From the NCBI RefSeq assembly GCF_030409555.1, contig NZ_JAUFPU010000005.1, forward strand, positions 124,001-188,000: 64,000 nt of DNA, written 5' to 3'. Within the stretch, counting starts at the first letter, position 1. Every line of letters starts with the position of its first letter. The stretch is from Chitinimonas viridis. GTDB lineage: Bacteria > Pseudomonadota > Gammaproteobacteria > Burkholderiales > Chitinimonadaceae. A program made the translations under genes and the position numbers. The notes beneath the pieces were generated by a model. The model was not told where the DNA came from and did not search any database. It worked only from the letters and a program-made list of their open reading frames with translations. Shown here piece by piece: positions 30,964 to 38,647 of this stretch.

Positions 30964-31881
30964 TCAAAGATAACGCACCAAGGTAACCAGCAGTATCAGC
31001 GCCAGCCAGAACAACAGCGTGCGCCAGACCAGGCCCACCGCACTGGCCAGCATATTGGCATCCGCCTCCTCGCCCAGCCCCAGTTCGGGGCGAAAGCGTA
31101 CGGTATGCTCCTGGTGCAGCGGCATGCCCAGGCGCACACCAATGGCGCCTGCGCCAGCCGCCAGCAAGATGCCGTAGGTCTCACTGATCCAGCGTTCGGC
31201 CTGCTGCCGCCAGCAGAACACGGCGTCTTCGAAATCCCCCACCACGGCAAAGCTGGCCGCCGTGGCACGGATGGGCAACCAGTCGATGACATAGGCCGCC
31301 TTGTCGGCGAAATTGCCGAAGCGCTCGCCGCGCCGACGATCCCTTGTACCCCATTTGAGCTGCAAGATGGTGGCGGCGCGATAAGCAACGGCACCGAACG
31401 GGCCCAGCACGATAAACCAGAACATGGGGCCAAATACGTGGCGATAAGCATCGATCAAACCCTGCTCGATCGCCACCCGCGCCACTTCGGCCTCGTGCAG
31501 CTCGCTGGCCGGCTCTCGCGTCCAGCCACCCAGCAGGGTACGGGCCGTTGCCAGATCACCTTCCTTCAGTGCGTCGGCCACCCCGGTAAAGGCCGGGCTA
31601 AACTGCCTGAAACCCATGGTGACATACAATACCGCCAGGCCAAACAGCCAATACAGCGACCAGTGCACCAGGTACAGCAGGCCGGCCACCAGCAGCACCA
31701 GCACACTGGGCACCAGCACGGCAATCATCCAGCCGACCACGCCATGGTGGTACTCGCCAGCATTGAAATTACGCTCCACGCTGTCGGCAAAACCACGGTA
31801 ACCGCTATAAAAAAGGTTGCCGCGGCCAACCGGGTGGAATTGTTCCAGCAGCAGGGCAAGGACGAGGGCTAGCCAGGTCAT
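30964..31881 (-). CDS. CobD/CbiB (AmpE-like) family membrane protein
   Basis: A 305-residue membrane protein with four or five hydrophobic segments. YRGFADSVERNFNAGEYHHG near the N-terminus and DRRRGERFGNFADKAAYVID-type sequence with DWLPIRATAASFAVVGDFED match the regulatory-protein AmpE/CbiB-like family of betaproteobacteria. No cobalamin genes are nearby, so a cobinamide role is unlikely. It is the first gene of a three-gene minus-strand operon with the FAH-family gene. Confidence 0.82.
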   Translation of the reverse strand: MTWLALVLALLLEQFHPVGRGNLFYSGYRGFADSVERNFNAGEYHHGVVGWMIAVLVPSVLVLLVAGLLYLVHWSLYWLFGLAVLYVTMGFRQFSPAFTGVADALKEGDLATARTLLGGWTREPASELHEAEVARVAIEQGLIDAYRHVFGPMFWFIVLGPFGAVAYRAATILQLKWGTRDRRRGERFGNFADKAAYVIDWLPIRATAASFAVVGDFEDAVFCWRQQAERWISETYGILLAAGAGAIGVRLGMPLHQEHTVRFRPELGLGEEADANMLASAVGLVWRTLLFWLALILLVTLVRYL

Positions 31882-32010
31882 AGGTCAGAGTCTGGGGATG
31901 GGCGATCGACGCATAATAGCGCAAAAGCTCCAGCCTTCGCCGCTAGGGCAAGCCGCCTTGCCCACGCGCCCATAGGCGCATAGGTAATAACTTAGTAATT
32001 TAGTCAACCA

Positions 32011-32039
32011 TTGGCGTGCAGCGCAGCACACGCTATCAT
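32011..32039 (+). promoter_or_regulatory. Probable sodB promoter
   Basis: TTGGCG at 32011-32016 and TATCAT at 32034-32039 are separated by 17 bases, matching 4 and 5 of 6 sigma-70 positions. Transcription would begin about 55 bases before the sodB ATG, and GGAG lies eight bases before it. Confidence 0.55.
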
Positions 32040-32100
32040 TCAGCCGCATACCAAGAGCCGGCTGCACACGGCCCGGCTGTCAACCGTCCTGGAGAACCCT

Positions 32101-32688
32101 ATGGAACACAAGCTTCCCGAACTGCCCTATGCCATCGATGCGCTCGCACCGCACATGTCCAAAGAGACGCTGGAGTACCATTACGGCAAGCATCACCAGA
32201 CCTATATCACCAATCTGAACAACCTCATCAAGGGCACCGAGCACGAGAATGCCACCCTGGAAGAGATCGTGAAGAAGGCACCGGCCGGTGGTCTGTTCAA
32301 CAACGCCGCCCAGGTCTGGAACCACACCTTCTTCTGGCTGGGCTTCAAGCCCAATGCAGGCGACGCACGCCAACCCGCTGGCAAGCTGGCCGATGCCATC
32401 AATGCCAAGTGGGGTTCGCTGGACGAATTCAAGAAGGCCTTCAACACCGCCGCAGCGGGCAACTTCGGCTCGGGCTGGACCTGGCTGGTCAAGAAGGCTG
32501 ACGGCAGCCTGGACATCGTCAACACCTCCGCCGCCGCCACTCCGCTGACCACGGCAGACACCGCCCTGCTGACCGCCGATGTATGGGAACACGCCTACTA
32601 CATCGACTATCGAAACAGCCGCCCCAACTACCTGGAAGCCTTCTGGAAGCTGGTGGACTGGGACGTCGTGGCCGCCCGCCTGGGTTGA
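32101..32688 (+). CDS. sodB: Superoxide dismutase, iron type
   Basis: About 195 residues from the ATG at 32101 ([20 protein letters not shown]), nearly identical in pattern to FeSOD. The metal ligands are His27 in [11 protein letters not shown], the histidine of VWNHTFFW, and Asp/His in [27 protein letters not shown] with a preceding Gly/Ala pattern fits iron rather than manganese, though a cambialistic enzyme cannot be excluded. It dismutates superoxide in the cytoplasm. It is monocistronic with its own terminator. Confidence 0.96.
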   Translation: MEHKLPELPYAIDALAPHMSKETLEYHYGKHHQTYITNLNNLIKGTEHENATLEEIVKKAPAGGLFNNAAQVWNHTFFWLGFKPNAGDARQPAGKLADAINAKWGSLDEFKKAFNTAAAGNFGSGWTWLVKKADGSLDIVNTSAAATPLTTADTALLTADVWEHAYYIDYRNSRPNYLEAFWKLVDWDVVAARLG

Positions 32689-32727
32689 TCGCCCGCGTGT
32701 AGGTCAGCCGCCTGACCACGCCACAGC

Positions 32728-32754
32728 AATGGCCCGGATACCCTCCGGGCCATT
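32728..32754. terminator. Bidirectional terminator between sodB and the sensor kinase gene
   Basis: Perfect 11-base arms AATGGCCCGGA (32728-32738) and TCCGGGCCATT (32744-32754) enclose a 5-base loop and are followed by TGTCTTT on the sodB side. It serves the convergent ends of sodB and the kinase gene. Confidence 0.85.
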
Positions 32755-32764
32755 TGTCTTTCCG

Positions 32765-34519
32765 TCAGCCTTCATGCGCGGTAAGGGGCAGGGAAAAGTA
32801 GAAAACAGCCCCCTCCCCCTCTCGCCCCTCTGCCCAAACCTCGCCGCCATGGCGGGACACAATGCGCTTTACATTTGCCAGGCCTATACCCGTACCGGGA
32901 AACTCGTGCTCGCCATGCAAACGCTGGAACACGCCGAACAATTTGTCGTAATACGCCATATTGAAGCCGGCACCATTGTCCCTGACCGAATACACCGCCA
33001 GCGCCCCGTCAAGCCTGCCGGCCACTTCTATCACCTGGCGTGAGCGCCCACGCGAGTACTTGAGTGCATTCGACAGCAGATTGACCCATACCTGCTTGAG
33101 CAACACCGGGTCACCCAGGGCGGGCGGCAAGCTGGCCACCTGGTACACCACCTCATTGTCCCGGTTGTCGGATTGCAGTTCCAGCCAGACACCCTGGGCC
33201 AGCTGGGTCATATCCACCTGCCGTACCCGCAGAGGCACCTTGCCCACCCGGGAGAACTCCATCAGGCTGATGATCAGCCCGTCCATCTTCATGCTGCCTT
33301 CGCGGATCACCGTCAGCAGCCGCGATGCTTCTGCATCCAGACCGCCACCCAGATGGCGTTGCAACAACTGTGAAAACCCCTCTATCGCCCGCAAGGGTGC
33401 ACGCAAGTCATGCGAGACCGAGTAGCTGAAGCTCTCTAGTTCCTTGTTGGCCTCCTGCAGTTGCACTGCCCGCTGGTTCAGGCTCTCGATCAGCTGTAAC
33501 CGTTCCAACGCCTCGCTTAGCTGACGCGCCACCATGCCGATGACCTTCAGATCCTCACCGTCGAACACCGCACCAGATCGCGGTAGCGCATTGATCACAC
33601 CAGCAACGCCCTGCGCCGTCGACAAGGGCGCAATCACATGGGGGTGCGGCAAAGCAGCCGCCCCCGTACCGCGCAGACAGGCGCAGTCGGCAATATGCAC
33701 TGGCGCATTGCGCCCATCGGGCGGCAACAACGATAAGCCAAGGCACACCTCGCTACGTGGCGGCGCAGGCAGCAGACTCTTGCTGCAAAGGGTATCCAGT
33801 CCCGCCTTGCCATCAGGCAACAACACCCAGGCCGCCTGATAGCCCAGCAGCTCGGTCATCCCCTGCAAGGCAGTCTGGCAGGCATCCTTTGGCGTTGCCG
33901 CATTGCTCAAGGAACCGGCCAGGGCATAAAGGCTGCGCAATATCCGGTTGGACTGGGCTATCGCCTCCTGTTGCTGCTGCAGTTCCTCATTCAGACGCAA
34001 GGCTTCGTCATAGGTCGAGATCAGCATATCCAGGATCTGCTGCCGATCCGAATTCACGAACACCTTCTTGCCAGCCAGAATGATTTCCAGGCCCATCTGT
34101 ACTTTCCTGCCGTGGCGCAATTCCATGTTGAGCAGGATGTAATTGATGCGTGAAATCAGCGCGACCGGGTCATAAGGCTTGCGCAAGAAGTGCGTGGCGC
34201 CGCACTCCAGACTACGGGTGATATCGTCCCAGCTCACCAGCGACGTCATCATGATCACCGGTATGTCGTGCAGCGCCGGGTCCTTCTTGATGGTGTCGCA
34301 GAGCTGGTAGCCATCCATCTCGGGCATGACGACATCGGTAATGACCATCGTCGGCAGGGTTTCCCGCAACACCGCCAGCGCTGCGCGGCCGTTCTCGGCC
34401 ATCAATACAGTGAACTGCTCCGCCTCCAGCACCATGCGCAACTGCGCTGCCTGGGTAGGGCTGTCCTCTACCACCAGTATGGTGATCGCCGACCTGTCGT
34501 AGGAAGAAGACGCGTCCAT
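32765..34519 (-). CDS. REC-GAF-histidine kinase
   Basis: About 584 residues from the ATG at 34519 (MDASSSYDRSAITILVVEDS; GGAG six bases upstream). A receiver domain (about 12-130) has phosphoacceptor Asp62 in MVITDVVMPEMDG. A coiled coil (about 165-195) and a GAF-like domain (about 200-340) follow. The HisKA domain has His370 in YSVSHDLRAPLRAIEG, and the ATPase domain shows WVNLLSNALKYS, NGAGFNM and GTGIGLANVKRIV. There is no membrane helix or DNA-binding output, so it is a cytoplasmic phosphorelay kinase. It lies 73 bases downstream of an HPt gene on the same strand. Confidence 0.92.
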   Translation of the reverse strand: MDASSSYDRSAITILVVEDSPTQAAQLRMVLEAEQFTVLMAENGRAALAVLRETLPTMVITDVVMPEMDGYQLCDTIKKDPALHDIPVIMMTSLVSWDDITRSLECGATHFLRKPYDPVALISRINYILLNMELRHGRKVQMGLEIILAGKKVFVNSDRQQILDMLISTYDEALRLNEELQQQQEAIAQSNRILRSLYALAGSLSNAATPKDACQTALQGMTELLGYQAAWVLLPDGKAGLDTLCSKSLLPAPPRSEVCLGLSLLPPDGRNAPVHIADCACLRGTGAAALPHPHVIAPLSTAQGVAGVINALPRSGAVFDGEDLKVIGMVARQLSEALERLQLIESLNQRAVQLQEANKELESFSYSVSHDLRAPLRAIEGFSQLLQRHLGGGLDAEASRLLTVIREGSMKMDGLIISLMEFSRVGKVPLRVRQVDMTQLAQGVWLELQSDNRDNEVVYQVASLPPALGDPVLLKQVWVNLLSNALKYSRGRSRQVIEVAGRLDGALAVYSVRDNGAGFNMAYYDKLFGVFQRLHGEHEFPGTGIGLANVKRIVSRHGGEVWAEGREGEGAVFYFSLPLTAHEG

Positions 34520-34592
34520 GCATTGCTCCAGGAAGGAGTGCCACCCGCCAGCGCAGCACACCGAATGCGGTTGCTGCGACTACTCAGTCCAC

Positions 34593-34949
34593 CTAGCCTT
34601 GCTTGTCGCGCAGCACCACATGCTGGGTGGCAGCGACGGCATCGATCAAGGCCGCGGCCTGCGCAGACGTGATCGGCTGCTCACACTGCCGCACCGACAT
34701 GACTAGGCGTTCGAGCTGCCTGCTCTGTGCTGCGATTTCCGGACGGTCCACTACCTGGGCAGCACCTTTTAGCCCATGCGCTTCGCGAAACAGCCGTTCC
34801 AGCGCACGTACCTGGTTATCCCCCGATGCAGCAGGCTCCAGCCACGCCAATAACGGTGTCATGGCATCGATATGGCCTTGGGCCTCACGCCAGAACGTCG
34901 CCAGCAGGCGCTCCTGAAATTCCGTGGTATTGCCATGCAGGTCCATCAT
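34593..34949 (-). CDS. Histidine phosphotransfer (HPt) protein
   Basis: About 118 residues from the ATG at 34949 (MMDLHGNTTEFQERLLATFW); the next ATG at 34946 is equally possible. It is all-helical with the HPt phosphoacceptor His58 in FREAHGLKGAAQ. HPt modules shuttle phosphate between receivers and kinases. It is upstream of, and in line with, the REC-GAF kinase, so the two probably form a split phosphorelay whose output regulator lies elsewhere. Confidence 0.85.
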   Translation of the reverse strand: MMDLHGNTTEFQERLLATFWREAQGHIDAMTPLLAWLEPAASGDNQVRALERLFREAHGLKGAAQVVDRPEIAAQSRQLERLVMSVRQCEQPITSAQAAALIDAVAATQHVVLRDKQG

Positions 34950-35502
34950 GCGCCCGCCCGAGACAGATGGCGTGGGGTAAACGCGCTGGCAGGATGGCAG
35001 ATGACGCAAGGTAGCCCTGGCATAGGATTGCCAGCAAGCGCCCTTGCAGCGGCTAGGTCATTCATGTGTCCTCCTCGTGCCCATGACAAGGGCACCAGCT
35101 TTGCAGCATCGTGTGCTACTTATGACTATGTTATATGGCTTGTTCAATTCGATTTTTAGCGGTCCAGGCCCCGGATGTAAAGCGGACCTATTACCAGCAG
35201 CGATGCGTCACGCCACGCACAGTACGGTAGCCGACATAGCATGGGCGGCTAGGTAGCGGGCTGGGCAGCCATCGGGCAAGGCTTGGGATGAGCATGCAGG
35301 AAAAGAACGAAGGCGGAAAAACTCGATACAGGCAGCAGTACACCTGTTGCCACAGCAGGCAACCCCAGCGCAACCGCGCCAGCCAAACTGCCCTAACAAA
35401 GCCAGTTGCTCCCGCATCACCCTTACGATGCAGGCAGCGCCTCGGTGAACGCCCTACTCAGCAGGCCACAAAACGAGCCCGATAGCGGCGACAGCGGACA
35501 AC
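34950..35502. other. Gene-poor stretch upstream of the HPt gene
   Basis: No open frame here has convincing coding character on either strand. The only frames are short and rich in Cys, Arg and Ser, typical of chance reading. It must hold the promoter of the HPt-kinase operon, but I see no clear -35/-10 pair, repeat or RNA gene. Confidence 0.5.
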
Positions 35503-35688
35503 TCAGGCGGCCATGCGCCAATCAGGCTGCGGCTGCGCATTGCTCAGGCCCAGATCCTGCGCGCGTTCCAGTACGGCGCCTTCGCGGCGCCCAAGCCGGG
35601 CGGCGATATCACGCAGTTCAAGGTTTTCACGGAAACCCGCCAACAGGATTTCATCTTCCAAGCTACTCCAGCGCTTCGCGTTTTGCAT
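35503..35688 (-). CDS. Small helix-turn-helix/SANT-like protein
   Basis: A 61-residue reading frame, MQNAKRWSSLEDEILLAGFR onward, predicted as three helices. The W-x(3)-EDE-I start and LELRDIAARLGRREGAVLER resemble Myb/SANT-type or GcrA-like DNA-binding modules. AAGGG lies eight bases before the ATG. It is isolated in a gene-poor stretch. The coding call is supported by its coherent fold pattern only. Confidence 0.5.
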   Translation of the reverse strand: MQNAKRWSSLEDEILLAGFRENLELRDIAARLGRREGAVLERAQDLGLSNAQPQPDWRMAA

Positions 35689-36517
35689 GCCCTGCCCTTA
35701 ATAAAAAGCGGTTGATGTATCCAGACACCAGATTAGGTGGAATGCTCTACTGCGTGTTGTGAAGTATTGCCAGTTATCTTCCGTTTATGAACTAGTAACT
35801 CTGATTGTCGCAAAACCAGCCACACCCGATGTAATAACCATGCCTACCCTGATGCCAGCGATAAAACATCGGCGCCACTCCGCAATATTCAGTACTCGAA
35901 CATGGTCGTATTACGCTTGCCTAGTATTACCTTACACCAACCCCATGCCGACAGCATAGTACATACGCATGAAATCACCACCAGTCACTGCCTCTCAGCA
36001 GCCCACTGCAAAAAAGTACTGATGACTCAAGGCCATGCAGATGCCACATGTCCCGGCAAACTCAACACAGTTGCATCGCCCCTGAGCCGAAAAAGCAATT
36101 GGCAGGCTGGTAGCCGTGGCAATGTCATCGGCCGCACCCATGAATAATTATTTTCTAATATTAATAACTCGGCTGAGCACGACGAGGTAAGGTAGTGCCT
36201 AGGCCACAATTATGGCGCCAGGATGCATAGTCCGCCGACCCACATGGTCGCCCACGCCGAATAGCACCGGTCACGGGAATAGCTATCCGCAAAAGCGGCG
36301 TGTTTTGTTGAAGAGCCTGTTCACGCTCTAAGGCCTGGTGTGGCGTCAAAGCCTTGTTCAAGGCAGTCGCAAGGACGCTGGCCTAGCAGTCCATAGGGAA
36401 GCAACACTGGATAGCTGGGTGCTCAATCAGGATGCCCCCTGCCTTCTTCCGGCGCTGCTAGCTTTGCCCCTTACCCCAGTATGTAGTGCGAGCTAGGTTC
36501 GCCAACAGCGTTGATGC
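35689..36517. other. Gene-poor, lower-GC stretch
   Basis: About 830 bases with no convincing gene. Roughly 35750-36180 is clearly more AT-rich than the surroundings, and short frames there lack ribosome sites and normal composition. It could be a degraded acquisition or long regulatory spacer. I found no terminal repeats, transposase remnant or RNA gene that I can name. Confidence 0.5.
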
Positions 36518-37543
36518 TCAGTCCGGCAAGCACGTCCTGACACCACGGGCTTCACGCAGGATGCGCTCGAACAGGTCCGCGACGGCAGGCACATCGCGCA
36601 CCAGCCCCTGGGCCTGGCCTATCAGTTGCACGCCCTGATTGTGGTCGCCCTCCTCGATGGCCAGGCGGATGGACTCGGTTGCCGCGCCAAACTGGGCCAA
36701 CTGCTTGATGGCGGCAGGCTGGGCAAACGCTCCTGCCAGCACCTTGCCGGCCGACATGCCCATACGCTTGGCTGCCAGCATGGCGCGTGGCACGGCCTCA
36801 AAAATGGTCAGCGCACGGCTGGCCTTGCGGCGGGCCGTGGGGGTGTCCATCATGCGGCAGGGTATGCCATCGAATTTGGCACTATAAATCGTGTCGTTTA
36901 CTGCCTTGGCAACAATCATGCCCTTGGTGGCTGCATGCACCGGGCTCTCGCGCGTTGCTGCCAAGCGAGTGCCCATGGCCACTGCATCTGCCCCCAGCGC
37001 CAGCGCCGCCAATAGGCCACGGCCATCGGCAAAACCGCCGGCAGCAATAATGGGTAGCTTCACCGCATCGCGTATGGCCGGTATCAGGGTCAACGAGGTC
37101 ACGGCACCGCCATGCGCCGCCGCTTCATGTCCGGTCACCAGCAGGGCATCCACCCCTATCTTCTCGGCGGCACGGGCATGCTTCTCGGTCGTCACGGTAG
37201 CCACCACCTTGCCACCATAGCGGCGGGCGCCTTCCACTATCCAGTCGCCCTTGCCCAGCGAGAAATTGATCACAGGCACTTTTTCTTCCAGCGCCACCCT
37301 GGCATTGTCGGCGGCGCCCGGCATCAGCAGAGTGACCCCCACCCCAAATGGCTTGTCGCTGAGCGCCCGTATCCGCCGTATGGCAGCACGCGTCTCCTCC
37401 GCACTGAGCGGCCCTGTCGCCAGAATGCCCAGACCGCCCGCGTTTCCCACTGCGGCAACCAGCTCGGGTACGGCGATATAGCTCATGCCGGGGCAGATCA
37501 GAGGTTTGTCTATGCCGAAAAGTCGGGTAATGCGGGTTTGCAT
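36518..37543 (-). CDS. Nitronate monooxygenase / 2-nitropropane dioxygenase-like flavoprotein
   Basis: A 341-residue FMN-binding TIM barrel. The N-terminal CPGMSYIAVPELVAAVGNAG binds flavin phosphate, and ALLVTGHEAAAHGG (about 133-146) is the nitronate monooxygenase signature region with the conserved histidine. PIIAAGGFADGRGLLAALAL with GADAVAMGTRLAATRESPVH completes the FMN site. It should oxidise alkyl nitronates or related acids. It is divergent from a small membrane-protein gene, with two palindromes in the spacer that may be regulator operators. Confidence 0.88.
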   Translation of the reverse strand: MQTRITRLFGIDKPLICPGMSYIAVPELVAAVGNAGGLGILATGPLSAEETRAAIRRIRALSDKPFGVGVTLLMPGAADNARVALEEKVPVINFSLGKGDWIVEGARRYGGKVVATVTTEKHARAAEKIGVDALLVTGHEAAAHGGAVTSLTLIPAIRDAVKLPIIAAGGFADGRGLLAALALGADAVAMGTRLAATRESPVHAATKGMIVAKAVNDTIYSAKFDGIPCRMMDTPTARRKASRALTIFEAVPRAMLAAKRMGMSAGKVLAGAFAQPAAIKQLAQFGAATESIRLAIEEGDHNQGVQLIGQAQGLVRDVPAVADLFERILREARGVRTCLPD

Positions 37544-37590
37544 GGCAGCCTTGCTCAGGGGACAATGTGGGTCGATTCTATCGTTTTAAA

Positions 37591-37625
37591 CAAGCGCTTG
37601 CTTGGTTTTGTAAACACTTGTTTAC
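37591..37625. promoter_or_regulatory. Two palindromic operator candidates upstream of the nitronate monooxygenase gene
   Basis: CAAGCGCTTG at 37591-37600 is a perfect palindrome flanked by AAA and CTT. GTAAACA-CT-TGTTTAC at 37610-37625 has perfect 7-base arms. Their centres are 22 bases apart, two helical turns. Such sites resemble TetR/AcrR-family operators. No regulator gene is adjacent, so the binding protein is unknown. Confidence 0.45.
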
Positions 37626-37696
37626 GCAGCAATAGTGCAAGCTGACTGTCATCGCCACAATCGCGGTTTACCCGCCCGGCCCGCAAGGATTTCCCT

Positions 37697-37924
37697 ATGC
37701 TTATCGTCGTTATCGGCTACCTCTACGTCGTCGGCATCGTCGGCGTCGTCGCGCTGGCCAGCGGCCACATTGCCTCCGGCATCTTCACCCTGCTGTTCGC
37801 CGGTCTGCTGCCCACTTGGCTGTGGCTGAGCATACTGCGGCGCAAACGCATCAATCATCGTGCGCTGCTGCAAGAGCAGGCAGAAGCCCAGGCAGCCGCC
37901 GCCCCCGCCAACAGCGAGCCCTGA
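37697..37924 (+). CDS. Small membrane protein of unknown function
   Basis: A 75-residue protein with two membrane helices (about residues 3-24 and 27-46), a basic RRKRINHR loop and an Ala/Gln/Glu-rich tail. AAGGA lies eight bases before the ATG. I do not recognise a function. It lies upstream of the pentanucleotide repeat and zur on the same strand. Confidence 0.6.
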   Translation: MLIVVIGYLYVVGIVGVVALASGHIASGIFTLLFAGLLPTWLWLSILRRKRINHRALLQEQAEAQAAAAPANSEP

Positions 37925-37940
37925 GCCCGGCTGGCAGCCC

Positions 37941-38030
37941 TGCCCTGCCCTGCCCTGCCCTGCCCTGCCTTGCCTTGCCTTGCCTTGCCTTGCCTTGCCT
38001 TGCCTTGCCTTGCCTTGCCTTGCCTTGCCG
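37941..38030. repeat. Pentanucleotide tandem repeat, (TGCCC)5(TGCCT)12
   Basis: Five perfect TGCCC units (37941-37965) run into twelve perfect TGCCT units (37966-38025) and end in TGCCG. The tract lies outside any gene I accept, between a small membrane-protein gene and zur, ending 8 bases before the Zur-box-like promoter. Perfect short tandem repeats of this length are prone to slippage and often cause phase variation. Each TGCCT unit also creates a TTGCC, similar to a -35 hexamer. Confidence 0.95.
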
Positions 38031-38037
38031 CCAAAGC

Positions 38038-38055
38038 TGTTACGTTATAACATTT
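38038..38055 (+). promoter_or_regulatory. Zur-box-like site over the zur promoter
   Basis: TGTTACGTTATAACATTT contains the GTTAnnnTATAAC-type dyad of proteobacterial Zur boxes, with a particularly good right half TATAACATTT. It covers TATAAC (38046-38051), a likely -10, and ends five bases before the zur ATG. The nearest -35-like sequence, TTGCCG at 38025-38030, belongs to the tandem repeat and gives a short 15-base spacer. Autoregulation of the zur-znu unit by zinc is likely. Confidence 0.6.
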
Positions 38056-38060
38056 AGCAT

Positions 38061-38534
38061 ATGAAGCATGCGCATACCCATGATCTTGAGCACGACCTGC
38101 TCGCCGCCGCACAGTGGTGCGCCAAGCGCGGCGAGAAGCTGACCGACCAGCGCCGCGAGGTGCTGGCCTTGCTGCTGTCTGCACAGGGCTCGATGAAAGC
38201 CTACGACCTGCTGGCCGAGATACAGAAGCAGCGCCCCACGGCCGCACCGCCCACGGTTTACCGCGCGCTGGATTTTCTGGTGACGGCCGGTCTGGCGCAC
38301 AAGCTGGAATCCAAGAACGCCTTCGTCGCCTGCTGCGATTTTGAGCACCCGCACCACGGCCTGATGTTGATCTGCGATCGCTGCCACAAGGTGACCGAGC
38401 TCAGCGACGAGCGCCTGGCAGCCCGGCTGGCAGAAGACGCCGCCAGCCACGGGTTTAGCGTGGCTGCCCAGGATATAGAAGTGCGTGGCCTCTGCCGCAA
38501 CTGCCGCGATGGCGACACCGAGGGGGCAGCATGA
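38061..38534 (+). CDS. zur: Zinc uptake regulator, Fur family
   Basis: A 157-residue Fur-family repressor. The winged helix carries LTDQRREVLALLL and PTVYRALDFLVTAGL. The structural zinc cysteines are C105/C108 in LICDRCHK and C145/C148 in LCRNCRDG, and a metal-sensing His cluster lies in CCDFEHPHHG. The N-terminus MKHAHTHDLEHD is His-rich, typical of Zur. It heads an operon with zinc-type ABC transporter genes; the stop overlaps the next small gene as ATGA. Confidence 0.94.
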   Translation: MKHAHTHDLEHDLLAAAQWCAKRGEKLTDQRREVLALLLSAQGSMKAYDLLAEIQKQRPTAAPPTVYRALDFLVTAGLAHKLESKNAFVACCDFEHPHHGLMLICDRCHKVTELSDERLAARLAEDAASHGFSVAAQDIEVRGLCRNCRDGDTEGAA

Positions 38535-38647
38535 AGCGCGCCAGCCGGATGATTGCGCTGTCGGCCTGGCAGCGCGTGCTGCTGGTGATGCCTGCGGTAG
38601 TGCTGCTGTGGGCAGCCGTCTGGTGGGCCACCGGGGGGCAGGCATGA
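38531..38647 (+). CDS. 38-residue membrane miniprotein between zur and znuC
   Basis: The frame from the ATG at 38531 to TGA at 38647 encodes a protein starting MKRASRMIALSAWQRVLL, with one hydrophobic helix (about residues 15-34) rich in Val, Leu and Trp after a basic N-terminus. Its ATG overlaps the zur stop (ATGA) and its stop overlaps the znuC ATG (ATGA), leaving no gap on either side. That double coupling argues for a translated gene, or for a leader that couples znuC to zur. No known family was recognised. Confidence 0.7.
   Translation: MKRASRMIALSAWQRVLLVMPAVVLLWAAVWWATGGQA

Noticed and set aside
36161-36361. Possible small gene or insertion-sequence remnant
   Set aside because: No transposase-like motif, terminal repeat pair or target duplication could be found around it.
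37855-38247. Open frames reading through the pentanucleotide repeat (LALPC-type or QGKAR-type repeats)
   Set aside because: The periodic peptides arise from the tandem repeat itself, and the frames overlap zur; no ribosome site supports them.
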